Shown here piece after piece: positions 33,553-41,478 of a stretch of 43,520 nt of DNA; the stretch's first letter is position 1, and each line of letters starts with the position of its first letter. The notes below the pieces were generated by a model, which was not told where the DNA came from, searched no databases, and saw only the letters and a program-made list of their open reading frames with translations. Position numbers and translations under genes: made by a program. The DNA lies in NCBI RefSeq assembly GCF_018588885.1, contig NZ_JAFFIW010000048.1, positions 1-43,520 of the forward strand, written 5' to 3'. The stretch comes from Mesorhizobium sp. dw_380. GTDB taxonomy: Bacteria > Pseudomonadota > Alphaproteobacteria > Rhizobiales > Rhizobiaceae.

Positions 33553-34137
33553 ATGAATCTGCGCATATCGGGAAAACACATGGACATCGGCGATGCGTTC
33601 CGCACACGCATCAACGATCGTGTCGGCGAAGCGATCGGCAAATATTTCGATCGTGGCTTTGCGGGACACGTCACGGTCATCAAATCGGGCTCGCGCTATT
33701 CGGCGGATTGCATGATCCGGCTGGATTCCGGCGCTTCGCTGCAGGCCACCGGCGATGCCCAGGATCCGACGCTCGCCTTCGAGGCCGCCGCCGATCGGCT
33801 GGAGACCCGGCTTCGGCGCTACAAGCGCCGCCTCAAATCGCACAATTCGGGCGGCGGCAACGGCGAGTTGACCGACATCGCCTATACGGTGATGGCGCCG
33901 CTTGCCGATGATGAAGAGGAGATCGCCGAGGATTTCGCGCCCGCCATCATCGCCGAATCGACCATGACGCTGAAGACTATGTCGGTGGCCTCGGCGGTCA
34001 TCGAACTCGATACCAAGGACAGTCCGGTGTTCGTTTTCCGCAACGCCGGAACCGACCATCTCAATATCGTCTATCGCCGGCCCGACGGAAACATTGGCTG
34101 GATCGACCCGTCCACGACCAAGGTCGCACAGGGATAA
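33553..34137 (+). CDS. hpf: Ribosome hibernation promoting factor, long form
   Basis: A 194-residue long-form HPF/RaiA. The N-terminal S30AE domain (about 1-105) starts MNLRISGKHMDIGDAF and has LRRYKRRLKSH as its basic helix. An acidic linker (DDEEEIAED) leads to the C-terminal dimerisation domain (about 135-190), with MTLKTMSVASAVIELD and FVFRNAGTDHLNIVYRR. It dimerises stalled 70S ribosomes in stationary phase. It sits 265 bases after rpoN and 57 before ptsN. Confidence 0.94.
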   Translation: MNLRISGKHMDIGDAFRTRINDRVGEAIGKYFDRGFAGHVTVIKSGSRYSADCMIRLDSGASLQATGDAQDPTLAFEAAADRLETRLRRYKRRLKSHNSGGGNGELTDIAYTVMAPLADDEEEIAEDFAPAIIAESTMTLKTMSVASAVIELDTKDSPVFVFRNAGTDHLNIVYRRPDGNIGWIDPSTTKVAQG

Positions 34138-34194
34138 AGCCAGCCGCACGAGGGGTGGGGACTGGTTACGGCAGGCGAACAAGGGATTTCAAGC

Positions 34195-34659
34195 ATGGAT
34201 CTGAGCGATCTTATCAGCGTTCCGGCGATTTTGCCGGCGTTGAAGGCGAACTCCAAGAAGCAGCTTCTGCAACTGCTGTCCGAACGGGCAGCAGCGATTT
34301 CGGGCATTCCGGAGAGGGAAGTGTTCGATACCATCCTGCAGCGCGAGCGGCTGGGTTCGACCGGCGTCGGCAATGGCATCGCCATTCCGCACGGCAAGCT
34401 CGCCGGCGTGAAGCGCATTGCCGGCGTTTTCGCCCGGCTGGAGACGCCGGTCGATTTCGAGTCGCTGGACGACCAGCCTGTCGATCTGGTGTTTCTGCTG
34501 CTGGCGCCGGAAGGCGCGGGCGCCGATCATCTGAAGGCGCTGTCGCGCATCGCGCGCGTGCTGCGCGATGCCGACACGGTGGCCAAGATCAGGGGCACGC
34601 GCGATGCCACGGCTATCCACGCGCTTTTGTCGGACACGCAGGCCTCGCACGCGGCCTGA
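34195..34659 (+). CDS. ptsN: PTS IIA-like nitrogen regulatory protein PtsN
   Basis: A 154-residue EIIA-Ntr, the last phosphate acceptor of the nitrogen PTS (PtsP-PtsO-PtsN), which in other bacteria acts on potassium uptake and stress functions. The phosphorylated His66 lies in GIAIPHGK. The domain covers the whole length, with LGSTGVGNG and VFLLLAPEGAGADHLKALSR typical. AAGGGA is eight bases upstream of ATG 34195. A terminator follows 26 bases later, ending the lpt-rpoN run. Confidence 0.95.
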   Translation: MDLSDLISVPAILPALKANSKKQLLQLLSERAAAISGIPEREVFDTILQRERLGSTGVGNGIAIPHGKLAGVKRIAGVFARLETPVDFESLDDQPVDLVFLLLAPEGAGADHLKALSRIARVLRDADTVAKIRGTRDATAIHALLSDTQASHAA

Positions 34660-34684
34660 AGCATCTTTTTAAGCTAATCGCCCC

Positions 34685-34706
34685 AAGGGCCCTGACGGCC
34701 CTTTTC
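34685..34706 (+). terminator. Rho-independent terminator after ptsN
   Basis: AAGGGCC and GGCCCTT pair around a CTGAC loop, with the stem running into TTTTCGTT. This is the best-formed terminator I see in the window. As the DUF1150 gene converges from the other side, it may also serve that gene. Confidence 0.7.
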
Positions 34707-34726
34707 GTTCAGCCTGCCGATCGCCC

Positions 34727-34981
34727 TTAATGAATGGCGACGGTGGTCAGATCGTTTTCCATGGCGCCGGCCAGTGCGCGGTCACGCGCATCGGAAAGCA
34801 GGATCGGCTGGCCGTTGGCGGCAAACAAAGCCCACAGCTCCAGGCCGGGCGCGATTTCACCGATGTTGGGGAAGCGGCCGAGCAGTTCATCGCTCGAGAC
34901 CTTGCGCAGATAAGCGACGGAGCCCTCGCCGAGATGGGCGAACTCGCCATTGCTCATGGTGATATTTTCAGTTCTGGTCAT
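34727..34981 (-). CDS. DUF1150 family protein
   Basis: An 84-residue protein of the DUF1150 family, known to me from Rhizobiales as the neighbour of small heat-shock protein genes. It contains the conserved-looking VAYLRKVSSDELLGRFP and LWALFAANGQPILLSDAR. No function is established. I chose ATG 34981 because AAGGAGG is six bases upstream; the frame is open to 35032. It follows the Hsp20 gene by 76 bases on the same strand and may share its RpoH promoter. Confidence 0.88.
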   Translation of the reverse strand: MTRTENITMSNGEFAHLGEGSVAYLRKVSSDELLGRFPNIGEIAPGLELWALFAANGQPILLSDARDRALAGAMENDLTTVAIH

Positions 34982-35057
34982 TTCAAGCCTCCTTGGCGCA
35001 AGGACGCCGCCCTTTCCGGGGCAATAGGCCATCCCGCATGAGAGCCATCGGTAAAGA

Positions 35058-35483
35058 TCAGTCTTTCACCGATATGTTTATTTTCCGTACCAGCCGTTCG
35101 GACTCCGGCCGATCGAGGTCGATCGACAAAAGACCGTTCTTCAGCTCCGCCGCGATCACCCGCATGCCGTCGGCCAGCACGAAACAGCGCTGGAACTGGC
35201 GCGCGGCTATACCGCGATGAAGGAATTCGCGCTCGGTATCGTCAGTCTGACGGCCGCGCACGACCAGCTGGTTTTCCTCCGTTGTCACATCGAGATCGCT
35301 TTCGGCGAAACCGGCGACGGCGAGCGTGATGCGCAGCCTTTCGGCCTTGCCGTCGGCGCCGCTGAGGCGCTCGATGTTATAGGGAGGGTAGCTGTCACCG
35401 GATTTCGCCAGACGTTCCAAGGTCTTTTCCATGGCGTCGAAGCCCAGGAGAAGCGGGCTGGAGAAAGGCGTCATTCGGCTCAT
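35058..35483 (-). CDS. Small heat-shock protein, Hsp20 family (IbpA-like)
   Basis: A 141-residue alpha-crystallin chaperone that holds unfolded proteins for refolding by DnaK. The N-terminal DAMEKTLERLAKS segment precedes the alpha-crystallin domain (about 35-130), with YPPYNIERL and LRITLAVAGFAESDLDV. The motif ELKNGLLSIDLDRPE is a form of the family's GxLxI. I chose ATG 35483, with GAGGA about ten bases upstream; the open frame reaches 35600. A consensus RpoH promoter lies about 70 bases upstream and the leader can fold. It is followed by DUF1150. Confidence 0.93.
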   Translation of the reverse strand: MSRMTPFSSPLLLGFDAMEKTLERLAKSGDSYPPYNIERLSGADGKAERLRITLAVAGFAESDLDVTTEENQLVVRGRQTDDTEREFLHRGIAARQFQRCFVLADGMRVIAAELKNGLLSIDLDRPESERLVRKINISVKD

Positions 35484-35786
35484 GTTACACTGTCCTCTCA
35501 AGAGCGACATAAACTGGAAAAACCCAGATGGCATTTTTCCCGATGCTCTTGATATGGTCCGCCCCACGACCAAGTTCAAGCCGTCAAAAGACCCGCCCAA
35601 AAAGACCCGGCCGTGGACTCACAGGAATAATCGACATGGCGCTTGAAACGATGCGCGGATGCAAGGAGAAGCGCTGGGCCGGGATCGTTCCCCGGTCGAG
35701 CGGTTCGGCAGTTTGCAGCCGGTTTGGCGTCCTTGCGGCGTGCGATCTGCCCGGTGAGTTCACGGCCAGCTAAACAAGGAATTGAA
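35484..35786. promoter_or_regulatory. Divergent region between Hsp20 and nucleoside hydrolase
   Basis: About 300 bases, with no separate gene. The Hsp20 side holds an RpoH promoter and a leader of about 60 bases in which GGAAAAA and TTTTTCC can pair. The hydrolase side shows no clear promoter; its frame is open upstream to 35643 but without a good start. Confidence 0.4.
35552..35580 (-). promoter_or_regulatory. RpoH (sigma-32) promoter of the Hsp20 gene
   Basis: On the minus strand: CTTGAA, 17 bases, CCATAT. This equals the RpoH consensus used in alphaproteobacteria. Transcription would begin about 60 bases before the Hsp20 ATG. Confidence 0.75.
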
Positions 35787-36728
35787 ATGCCTCAACCACG
35801 CAAGATCATCATCGACACCGACCCCGGCCAGGACGACGCCGTCGCCATTCTGCTGGCGCTTGGCAGCAGCGAGCTGGATATAGTCGGCATATCAGCCGTT
35901 GCCGGCAACGTGCCGCTGAAGCTTACCGAAAAGAATGCCCGCAAGATCTGCGAACTGGCCGGCCGGCCCGATATCAAGGTCTATGCAGGAGCCATCCGTC
36001 CTCTGGCGCGCGAACTGGTCACCGCCGAGGAAGTGCACGGCAAGACCGGTCTCAACGGCCCGCAATTGCCCGAGCCGACCATGAAGCTGCAGGAGCAGTA
36101 TGCGGTCGACTTCATCGTCGAGACGCTGATGAAGGAAGAGAGCGGCACCATCACGCTCTGCCCGCTCGGGCCGCTCACCAACATCGCGCTGGCACTGATC
36201 CGCGAGCCGCGGATCGCGCCGCGCATCAAGGAAATCGTGCTGATGGGCGGTGGCTTCTTCGAGGGCGGCAACGTCACCCCGGCGGCCGAATTCAACATCT
36301 ATGTCGATCCGCAGGCCGCCGATCTGGTGTTCAAGTCAGGCATCCCGATCGTGATGATGCCGCTCGACGTCACCCACAAGGCGCTGACCACCGCCAAGCG
36401 CATCCAAGCCTTCCGCGCGCTCGGCACCAAGGTCGGCATCGCGGCCGCCGAGATGCTGGAGTTCTTCGAGCGCTACGACGAGGGCAAATACGGCACCGAC
36501 GGCGGGCCGCTGCACGACCCCTGCGTCATCGCCTATCTGTTGAAGCCGGAGCTGTTCAGGGGCCGCAACTGCAACGTCAGCGTGGAAACCGCCTCGGAAC
36601 TGACCATGGGCATGACCGTGATCGACTGGTGGGGCGTGACCAAGCGGGAAAAGAACGCCATGGTGATACGCGACATCGATCACGACGGCTTCTTCGCGCT
36701 GCTGGTGGAAAGGCTGGGGCGGCTTTAG
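35787..36728 (+). CDS. Nucleoside hydrolase (IUNH family)
   Basis: A 313-residue nucleoside hydrolase that cleaves the N-glycosidic bond of ribonucleosides to ribose and free base. The calcium-binding Asp cluster IIIDTDPGQDDA (Asp10, 12, 16, 17) opens the protein. GPLTNIALAL, EIVLMGGG and PAAEFNIYVDPQAA are the family's conserved segments, and the late HDPCVIAY carries the active-site His. ATG 35787 has AAGGA about seven bases upstream. Together with the ribokinase at 39066-39971 it could salvage ribose. Base preference is not determinable. Confidence 0.92.
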   Translation: MPQPRKIIIDTDPGQDDAVAILLALGSSELDIVGISAVAGNVPLKLTEKNARKICELAGRPDIKVYAGAIRPLARELVTAEEVHGKTGLNGPQLPEPTMKLQEQYAVDFIVETLMKEESGTITLCPLGPLTNIALALIREPRIAPRIKEIVLMGGGFFEGGNVTPAAEFNIYVDPQAADLVFKSGIPIVMMPLDVTHKALTTAKRIQAFRALGTKVGIAAAEMLEFFERYDEGKYGTDGGPLHDPCVIAYLLKPELFRGRNCNVSVETASELTMGMTVIDWWGVTKREKNAMVIRDIDHDGFFALLVERLGRL

Positions 36729-36738
36729 GGCCACTTTT

Positions 36739-36893
36739 GGCCTTCTCCCCTTGCGGGAGAAGGTGTCGCCGAAGGCGACGGATGAGGGGTGTTCCAGGGA
36801 ACGCAAACGTCTCACTCCGCTGGAACACCCCTCAACCGTCTCGGCGCTGCGCGCCGATCCACCTTCTCCCACAAAGGGGAGAAGGCAAGGGGC
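36739..36893. repeat. Palindromic intergenic element (RIME-like)
   Basis: CCTTCTCCCCTTGCGGGAG at the left faces CTCCCACAAAGGGGAGAAGG at the right, with internal inverted pairs around GTCGCCGAAGGCGAC and GTTCCAG/CTGGAAC. About 155 bases can fold into a long branched hairpin between convergent genes. Elements with this look are widespread in Rhizobiales genomes. Only one copy lies in this window. Confidence 0.7.
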
Positions 36894-36896
36894 GCC

Positions 36897-37511
36897 TCAC
36901 TTCGACCGAGAAAACGCCAGCCACAGGCCGCCGCCGACCAGGAAGCTGCCGCTGATCCTCGACATGAGCTTGATGCGGCTGGCCGACAGCAGACGCCCGG
37001 CGCGGCTGGCGGCGAGCGCATAGGTCGAATCCGACATGGCCGCGAAGATCATGGCGGTGAGGCCCATGACGACGATCTGCAGCGAATAGTTGCCTTGCGG
37101 TGCGATGAACTGCGGGAAGAAAGCGCCGAAGAACACCAGCGTCTTGGGATTGCTGAGCGCCACCAGCAGGCCCTGCAGGAAAAAGCCGCCGCGCGGCTTC
37201 CGCGCCGTGCCGTCGGCATTCAGCGCGCCCTTGGAACGGAACATCTGCACGCCCATCCAGATCAGGTAGGCGGCGCCGATCAGCCTGACCCATTCGAACC
37301 AGTGGCCCATGCCCGAGATCAGCGTGTTGAGGCCGATGCCGACGATGGCGATCATGATGGCAAGGCCGGCCTGCGTGCCGGCGACATTGGCGAGACCGGC
37401 GCGTGAGCCATGGCGGATGCTGTTGGCGATGATCAGCGTGACCGTCGGGCCGGGCACCAGGATGATGACGATGCAGGCGAGGACATAGGCGGCGTAGAGT
37501 TCCAGCGACAT
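36897..37511 (-). CDS. LysE family translocator
   Basis: A 204-residue inner-membrane exporter of the LysE/RhtB type, which exports amino acids or related small molecules. Six hydrophobic segments are visible, with the hallmark PGPTVTLIIANSIRHGSRAG near 22-41 and GLLVALSNPKTLVFFGAFFPQ-like text in the middle. ATG 37511 has AAGGGA about eight bases upstream. It lies between the palindromic element and the amidase gene, on the same strand as the latter. Substrate is unknown. Confidence 0.88.
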   Translation of the reverse strand: MSLELYAAYVLACIVIILVPGPTVTLIIANSIRHGSRAGLANVAGTQAGLAIMIAIVGIGLNTLISGMGHWFEWVRLIGAAYLIWMGVQMFRSKGALNADGTARKPRGGFFLQGLLVALSNPKTLVFFGAFFPQFIAPQGNYSLQIVVMGLTAMIFAAMSDSTYALAASRAGRLLSASRIKLMSRISGSFLVGGGLWLAFSRSK

Positions 37512-37618
37512 GGATTTTTCCCTTGGAATGCCGCCGATGCGGCGCGAACGGGATAATCAATGCATGGCAACAATCTCTGCGCAAGCCGTGCGCGAAGCGC
37601 TGTGCCGATGCGCCGGCT

Positions 37619-39064
37619 TCAAGCGCCCGCCTGCCAGGGCAATGTCGCCTCATAGGCTGCCGCCGCCCTCAGCACCGCGAGGTCCCCGCGCGGCCGGCCG
37701 ATCAGCTGCATGCCCATCGGCCGGCCCCTGTCGTCGAAGCCGACAGGCACGTTGACCGCCGGACAGCCGCCCAGCGTGGCGAGGGCGGAAACCTGCATCC
37801 AGCGATGATAGCTGTCCATCGCTCGTCCGGCGACCTCATGTGGCCAGTGGGTGCGAACATCGAAGGGAAAGACCTGCGCGGTCGGCAGCGCGATGAGATC
37901 GAAACGATCGAAGATCGACAGCAGCGTGCGATGCCAGGAGGTGCGGATGACCGAGGCGGCGCGGATCTGCGGCGCCGTAAGCCGCATCGCGTTTTCCACC
38001 TCCCAGATGGCTTCCGGCTTCAGCAAGCCGCGCTTCGCGGGGTCGTCGTAGTGGATTTTGAGGGCACAGCCACTGCTGGCCTGGCGCAGCGTCACGAAGG
38101 CTTGCCACAGCGCTTCGAAGTCGAAATCCGGCAGCAAGGGCTCGGTCAGGAAGGAAGCAGCGGCAAACCGGCTCAGCGCGGCCTCGCACAGCTCGAGGAT
38201 GCCCGGTTCGACCGGCAGATGTCCGCCGAGGTCGCCGAACCAGGCGACGCGCCCGCCGGCGGCGGCTATTCCAAGTCCCTCGAGGAACGAACCCGGCTTG
38301 TCATAGGATAAGGGCGCATGCGGGTGATAGCCCGCCTGCACGTCGAGCAGCAGCGCCATGTCGGCGACGTTGCGGCCCATCGGCCCCTCGACCCCCATCT
38401 GCGCATGAAAGACCTCGATATCCGGCCCGCCGGGAACAAGTCCCTGCGACGGCCGGAAACCGTAGACATTGTTCCAGGCGGCCGGGTTGCGCAGCGAGCC
38501 GCCGAAGTCGCTGCCGTCGGCGACGGGCACCATGTCGAGCGCCAGCGCCACCGCCGCACCGCCGCTTGAGCCGCCGGCGGCGAGTGCCGGATCGAAGGCG
38601 TTGAGCGTCGGCCCGAAGACATTGTTGTAGGTGTTGGAGCCGAGGCCGAATTCCGGGACATTGGTCTTGCCGATGATGATGGCGCCGGCGTCGCGGATGC
38701 GTTCGACGAAGAAATCATCTTCCTGCGGCACGAAATCGGCAAAGATCGGCGAGCCGAAGGAGGTCCTGAGCCCTGTGGTCGAGGCAAGGTCCTTGATGGC
38801 GATCGGCAGGCCGAAGAGCGTCCCGGCTTCGCTCGCCTGCCGGCTATCGGCGGCGTCGGCCTCGCGCAGGATGTCGTTGCGATCGCGCAACGAGACGATG
38901 GCGTTGACCAACGGATTGACCGCCTCGATGCGGTCGAGGAAGGCCATCACCACCTCGCGCACGGAAAGCGTCTTGCGGCGGATCGCGTCGGCCAGTTCGA
39001 CAGCGGTCAGGCGGCAGATATCGCCGGCCGGTGGTATGGCGTGCTTGGTGCGGGGGCGCATCAT
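37619..39064 (-). CDS. Amidase (amidase signature family)
   Basis: A 481-residue amidase of the GatA-like signature family, which hydrolyses amides with a Ser-cisSer-Lys triad. The Lys is in PIAIKDLAS, the cis-Ser in AGGSSGGAAVALA, and the nucleophile in DGSDFGGSLRNPAAW. It is probably a small-molecule amidase rather than tRNA-amidotransferase subunit A, since no gatB or gatC is near. ATG 39064 (or 39061) lies one base after the ribokinase stop, with AAGGA upstream, so the two are co-transcribed. Substrate is unknown. Confidence 0.88.
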   Translation of the reverse strand: MMRPRTKHAIPPAGDICRLTAVELADAIRRKTLSVREVVMAFLDRIEAVNPLVNAIVSLRDRNDILREADAADSRQASEAGTLFGLPIAIKDLASTTGLRTSFGSPIFADFVPQEDDFFVERIRDAGAIIIGKTNVPEFGLGSNTYNNVFGPTLNAFDPALAAGGSSGGAAVALALDMVPVADGSDFGGSLRNPAAWNNVYGFRPSQGLVPGGPDIEVFHAQMGVEGPMGRNVADMALLLDVQAGYHPHAPLSYDKPGSFLEGLGIAAAGGRVAWFGDLGGHLPVEPGILELCEAALSRFAAASFLTEPLLPDFDFEALWQAFVTLRQASSGCALKIHYDDPAKRGLLKPEAIWEVENAMRLTAPQIRAASVIRTSWHRTLLSIFDRFDLIALPTAQVFPFDVRTHWPHEVAGRAMDSYHRWMQVSALATLGGCPAVNVPVGFDDRGRPMGMQLIGRPRGDLAVLRAAAAYEATLPWQAGA

Positions 39065-39065
39065 C

Positions 39066-39971
39066 TCAGCGCTTTTCCTTTAATGCCTTGTCGACATCGG
39101 CGGCCTGTGGGATTGCCGGCTGGGCGCCGGGCTTCAGGCAGGCCAGCGAGCCGGCCACACCGGCGCGCTCCAGTGCCTTGTCGAGCGCGAGGCCGGACGA
39201 CAGGCCGGCGGCGAAATAACCGCAGAAGGTGTCGCCGGCGCCGACCGTGTCGACAGGCGTGATCTTCATTGCCGGAATGGTCAGGAAATCGGTCGGTGTT
39301 GCCGCCATGACGCCGTCGCCGCCGAGCGTGACGACGATGGTGCGGCCGGTTTTCGCCGCGAAGTCGCGCATGCGCGCTGCACGGTCGCGGCCGCTCAGCG
39401 CCAGTGCCTCGCCGTAGAGGTCGAACTCCGTCTCGTTGGCGACGACGTAGTCGGCCTTGCCGAGGAAGGCCGCCGCGTCGCTCTGGAAGGGCGCGGTGTT
39501 GAGCACGGTGATGGCACCTGCCGCCCTTACCTGGTCGAGTGCGGCATCGACGGTCGCAAGCGGGATCTCGTGCTGCAGCAGCACGACATCGCCTTTTTCC
39601 AGAAGGGCCTTGGCGAGGTCGCCGGGCAGGACCGAGGCATTGGCGCCCGACACGACGGCAATGATGTTCTCGCCGTCGTCGCCGACCATGATCAGCGCCG
39701 TACCGGTCGAGGCAAAGGTCTCGGCGACACCGGACAGGTCGACCTTGCCGTCGCGCAGCAACGCCAACGCCTCGGCGGCGAAGCTGTCCTTGCCGACAGC
39801 GCCCACCATGCGCACCGAGGCGCCGGCGCGCGCGGCTGCCAGCGCCTGGTTGGCACCCTTGCCGCCGGGCGCGGTAACGAAGCCGGAGCCGCTCACAGTT
39901 TCGCCGGGACTCGGCAAGCGGTCGACATTGGCGATAAGGTCGAGGTTGATCGAGCCGATGACGATTATCAA
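39066..39971 (-). CDS. rbsK: Ribokinase (PfkB family)
   Basis: A 301-residue sugar kinase that phosphorylates ribose to ribose-5-phosphate. PfkB signature 1 is seen as APGGKGANQALAAARAGA near 34-51. Signature 2 is DTVGAGDTFCGYFAAG with the catalytic Asp. SINLDLIANVDRLPSPGET is the usual ribokinase start. The start codon is TTG 39971, supported by AGGAGG six to seven bases upstream. It is followed after one base by the amidase gene. Ribose is the likely substrate, but other pentoses or nucleosides are possible. Confidence 0.87.
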   Translation of the reverse strand: MIIVIGSINLDLIANVDRLPSPGETVSGSGFVTAPGGKGANQALAAARAGASVRMVGAVGKDSFAAEALALLRDGKVDLSGVAETFASTGTALIMVGDDGENIIAVVSGANASVLPGDLAKALLEKGDVVLLQHEIPLATVDAALDQVRAAGAITVLNTAPFQSDAAAFLGKADYVVANETEFDLYGEALALSGRDRAARMRDFAAKTGRTIVVTLGGDGVMAATPTDFLTIPAMKITPVDTVGAGDTFCGYFAAGLSSGLALDKALERAGVAGSLACLKPGAQPAIPQAADVDKALKEKR

Positions 39972-40123
39972 ACAAGGCCTCCTGCCTGCACGAATTCAAG
40001 GTGCGGGAGCGTCCTTAGCCATCCGGCGAACGCACCCTCGCCCATTCGCGCGGGAAGCTAACCTGTAAGGCCGCGGCTTGCCAGACCACGCGAATGGTCC
40101 AGCTCGATTTGTCGTATCATGGC

Positions 40124-40606
40124 CTATTCGCAGCGTATTGTGACCGTGCCCTGATAGCTGCCGGTAGGAAAGATGCCCGCCGATTTGGTCGCGGTAAGGT
40201 CGACCTGGATGGCATGGGTGCCGTTGCCGACCCTTTGCGGCACGCTTCCGTTGTTGTCGGCCCCCGAGCCATCGAGGCGGAAGACCGAGGCGAAGGTCAC
40301 GTTGGTGCCGCCACCGCTCGGCGCGGAGGAGAATGCGGCGGGCGCCGGCGCCGAGACGGAATAACAGTCCAGCAGATTGAGCACGGAGCACAGGAGCGAG
40401 CTTGCCACGACGGTGACGCTGGCGCTCGACCCGCCTGCCTGTCTGGAGCTCAGTACCCCGATGCTGGGATTTGCGGTCATCGTTCCGGACGCGCCGACCA
40501 TGATCGTGCAGGTGCTGATGATCGCCGCTTGCGCCGGAAGACAGAAGCCGGCAAGCGCTGCCATCGCAAGCAGCGCGCGATTATTTCCTCTTCTTTTTCT
40601 TGCCAT
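40124..40606 (-). CDS. Spore coat U (SCPU) domain protein, second copy
   Basis: A 160-residue exported protein. A signal peptide covers about 1-27 (MARKRRGNNRALLAMAALAG, then AQAA). The remainder is a beta-rich SCPU-type domain with cysteines at 33, 73, 81 and 159, Ser/Thr/Gly-rich strands and the ending YQGTVTIRCE. It shares this ending and the overall plan with the first SCPU protein of the cluster. In other bacteria SCPU proteins are subunits of chaperone-usher-type fibres or coats. I chose ATG 40606 since the signal peptide starts there; the frame is open to 40711. Confidence 0.78.
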   Translation of the reverse strand: MARKRRGNNRALLAMAALAGFCLPAQAAIISTCTIMVGASGTMTANPSIGVLSSRQAGGSSASVTVVASSLLCSVLNLLDCYSVSAPAPAAFSSAPSGGGTNVTFASVFRLDGSGADNNGSVPQRVGNGTHAIQVDLTATKSAGIFPTGSYQGTVTIRCE

Positions 40607-40643
40607 CGCCAATTCCGGTCCTGATGCTCCAGCCTTCGTTGGC

Positions 40644-41099
40644 TCATCCGGGTGAGGCGGATGCGGGAGCTGAAGCTGCGGCCACGCTCCCCGTCTGGCC
40701 GCCGTCGACATTGAGGCCCATCTTGAGGAGTTTCAGCTCCAGCTGCAGGCGCTCGACCTCAAGCTCATAGAGGCGGCTGCAATCGACGCGCTTGGGCGTG
40801 CGCCCGATCGGGATCACCACGCGGCCGTAGGTGGCGACGTCATTGTTCGATCGGTTGTTGCCTCTGATGACGCCGAGGTCGAAATAAGCGCCGCTGCCCG
40901 ATACCGCGGAACGGCAGGTGGTGCCATCGGAAGCGTGCACCTCGTCCTGGCCCTGAGGCAAGGTCACACCGGGCAGGTTGAAACCGCTCTCATTCTGATT
41001 GAGATTATAGACGTCCTCGGCGAGAACCGGCGAGATCCCCGTCGACATCGCCGCAAGCGCGATTGTCAGGACTTGCGGTGCCCAAAAAACTTTCCGCAT
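40644..41099 (-). CDS. Unrecognised exported protein of the SCPU cluster
   Basis: A 151-residue protein that I do not recognise. A signal peptide is clear (about 1-27, MRKVFWAPQVLTIALAAMST, cut after VLA). The mature part has an Asn/Gly-rich N-terminus, two cysteines (62 and 107) that could form a disulfide, the segments SGAYFDLGV and YGRVVIPIGRTPKRVDCS, then an amphipathic helix or short coiled coil (about 109-127, YELEVERLQLELKLLKMG), and an Ala/Ser-rich tail. It starts 34 bases inside the chaperone-like gene, so it is translationally coupled. A role as assembly factor or minor subunit is inferred only from position. Confidence 0.7.
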   Translation of the reverse strand: MRKVFWAPQVLTIALAAMSTGISPVLAEDVYNLNQNESGFNLPGVTLPQGQDEVHASDGTTCRSAVSGSGAYFDLGVIRGNNRSNNDVATYGRVVIPIGRTPKRVDCSRLYELEVERLQLELKLLKMGLNVDGGQTGSVAAASAPASASPG

Positions 41100-41458
41100 A
41101 TCTGTGCCTTTATCTGCGTCTGTTGATTGGGAAAGGGAATGCTCTCGGTACAGATACGCACTTTACGCTCGGCGGCGCCGCCGAAGGGCACGACCACAAG
41201 GACAGGACGGGAAGCTTGGGAAGCGAGCTGAAAGACACCGGGAGAGATCCTGGCGTCCACCGGCTGAAAGTCCTGGTCATAGACATGGATTTCGACCTTG
41301 ATCTTCTGGTCGTAGGGATTGGCGGGGAAAACGCGGACGGCGAAGGCGTCGGTGAAGCTGTTGACCTCACCTCGCATCGGCGACATCGACTGAGCGCTGG
41401 CGGCAACAGGGATCAGGCCGACGGCCAGTGCCGCCGCCAGGGTTCCAAAAAGTGTCAC
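41066..41458 (-). CDS. Single-domain pilus-chaperone-like exported protein
   Basis: A 130-residue exported protein. A signal peptide covers about 1-23 (SAQ). The remaining 107 residues resemble only the N-terminal immunoglobulin-like domain of PapD-type chaperones: MRGEVNSFTDAFAVRVFPAN, KIKVEIHVYDQDFQPVD and VLVVVPFGGAAERKVRIC. Ordinary chaperones have two such domains and about 230 residues. Cys103 and Cys121 may pair. The start is GTG 41458, with AAGGAGG five bases upstream; the open frame further upstream overlaps the first SCPU gene. The family link is a moderate inference. Confidence 0.65.
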   Translation of the reverse strand: MTLFGTLAAALAVGLIPVAASAQSMSPMRGEVNSFTDAFAVRVFPANPYDQKIKVEIHVYDQDFQPVDARISPGVFQLASQASRPVLVVVPFGGAAERKVRICTESIPFPNQQTQIKAQICGKFFGHRKS

Positions 41459-41478
41459 GGAGGCCTCCTTCCCGAGGG

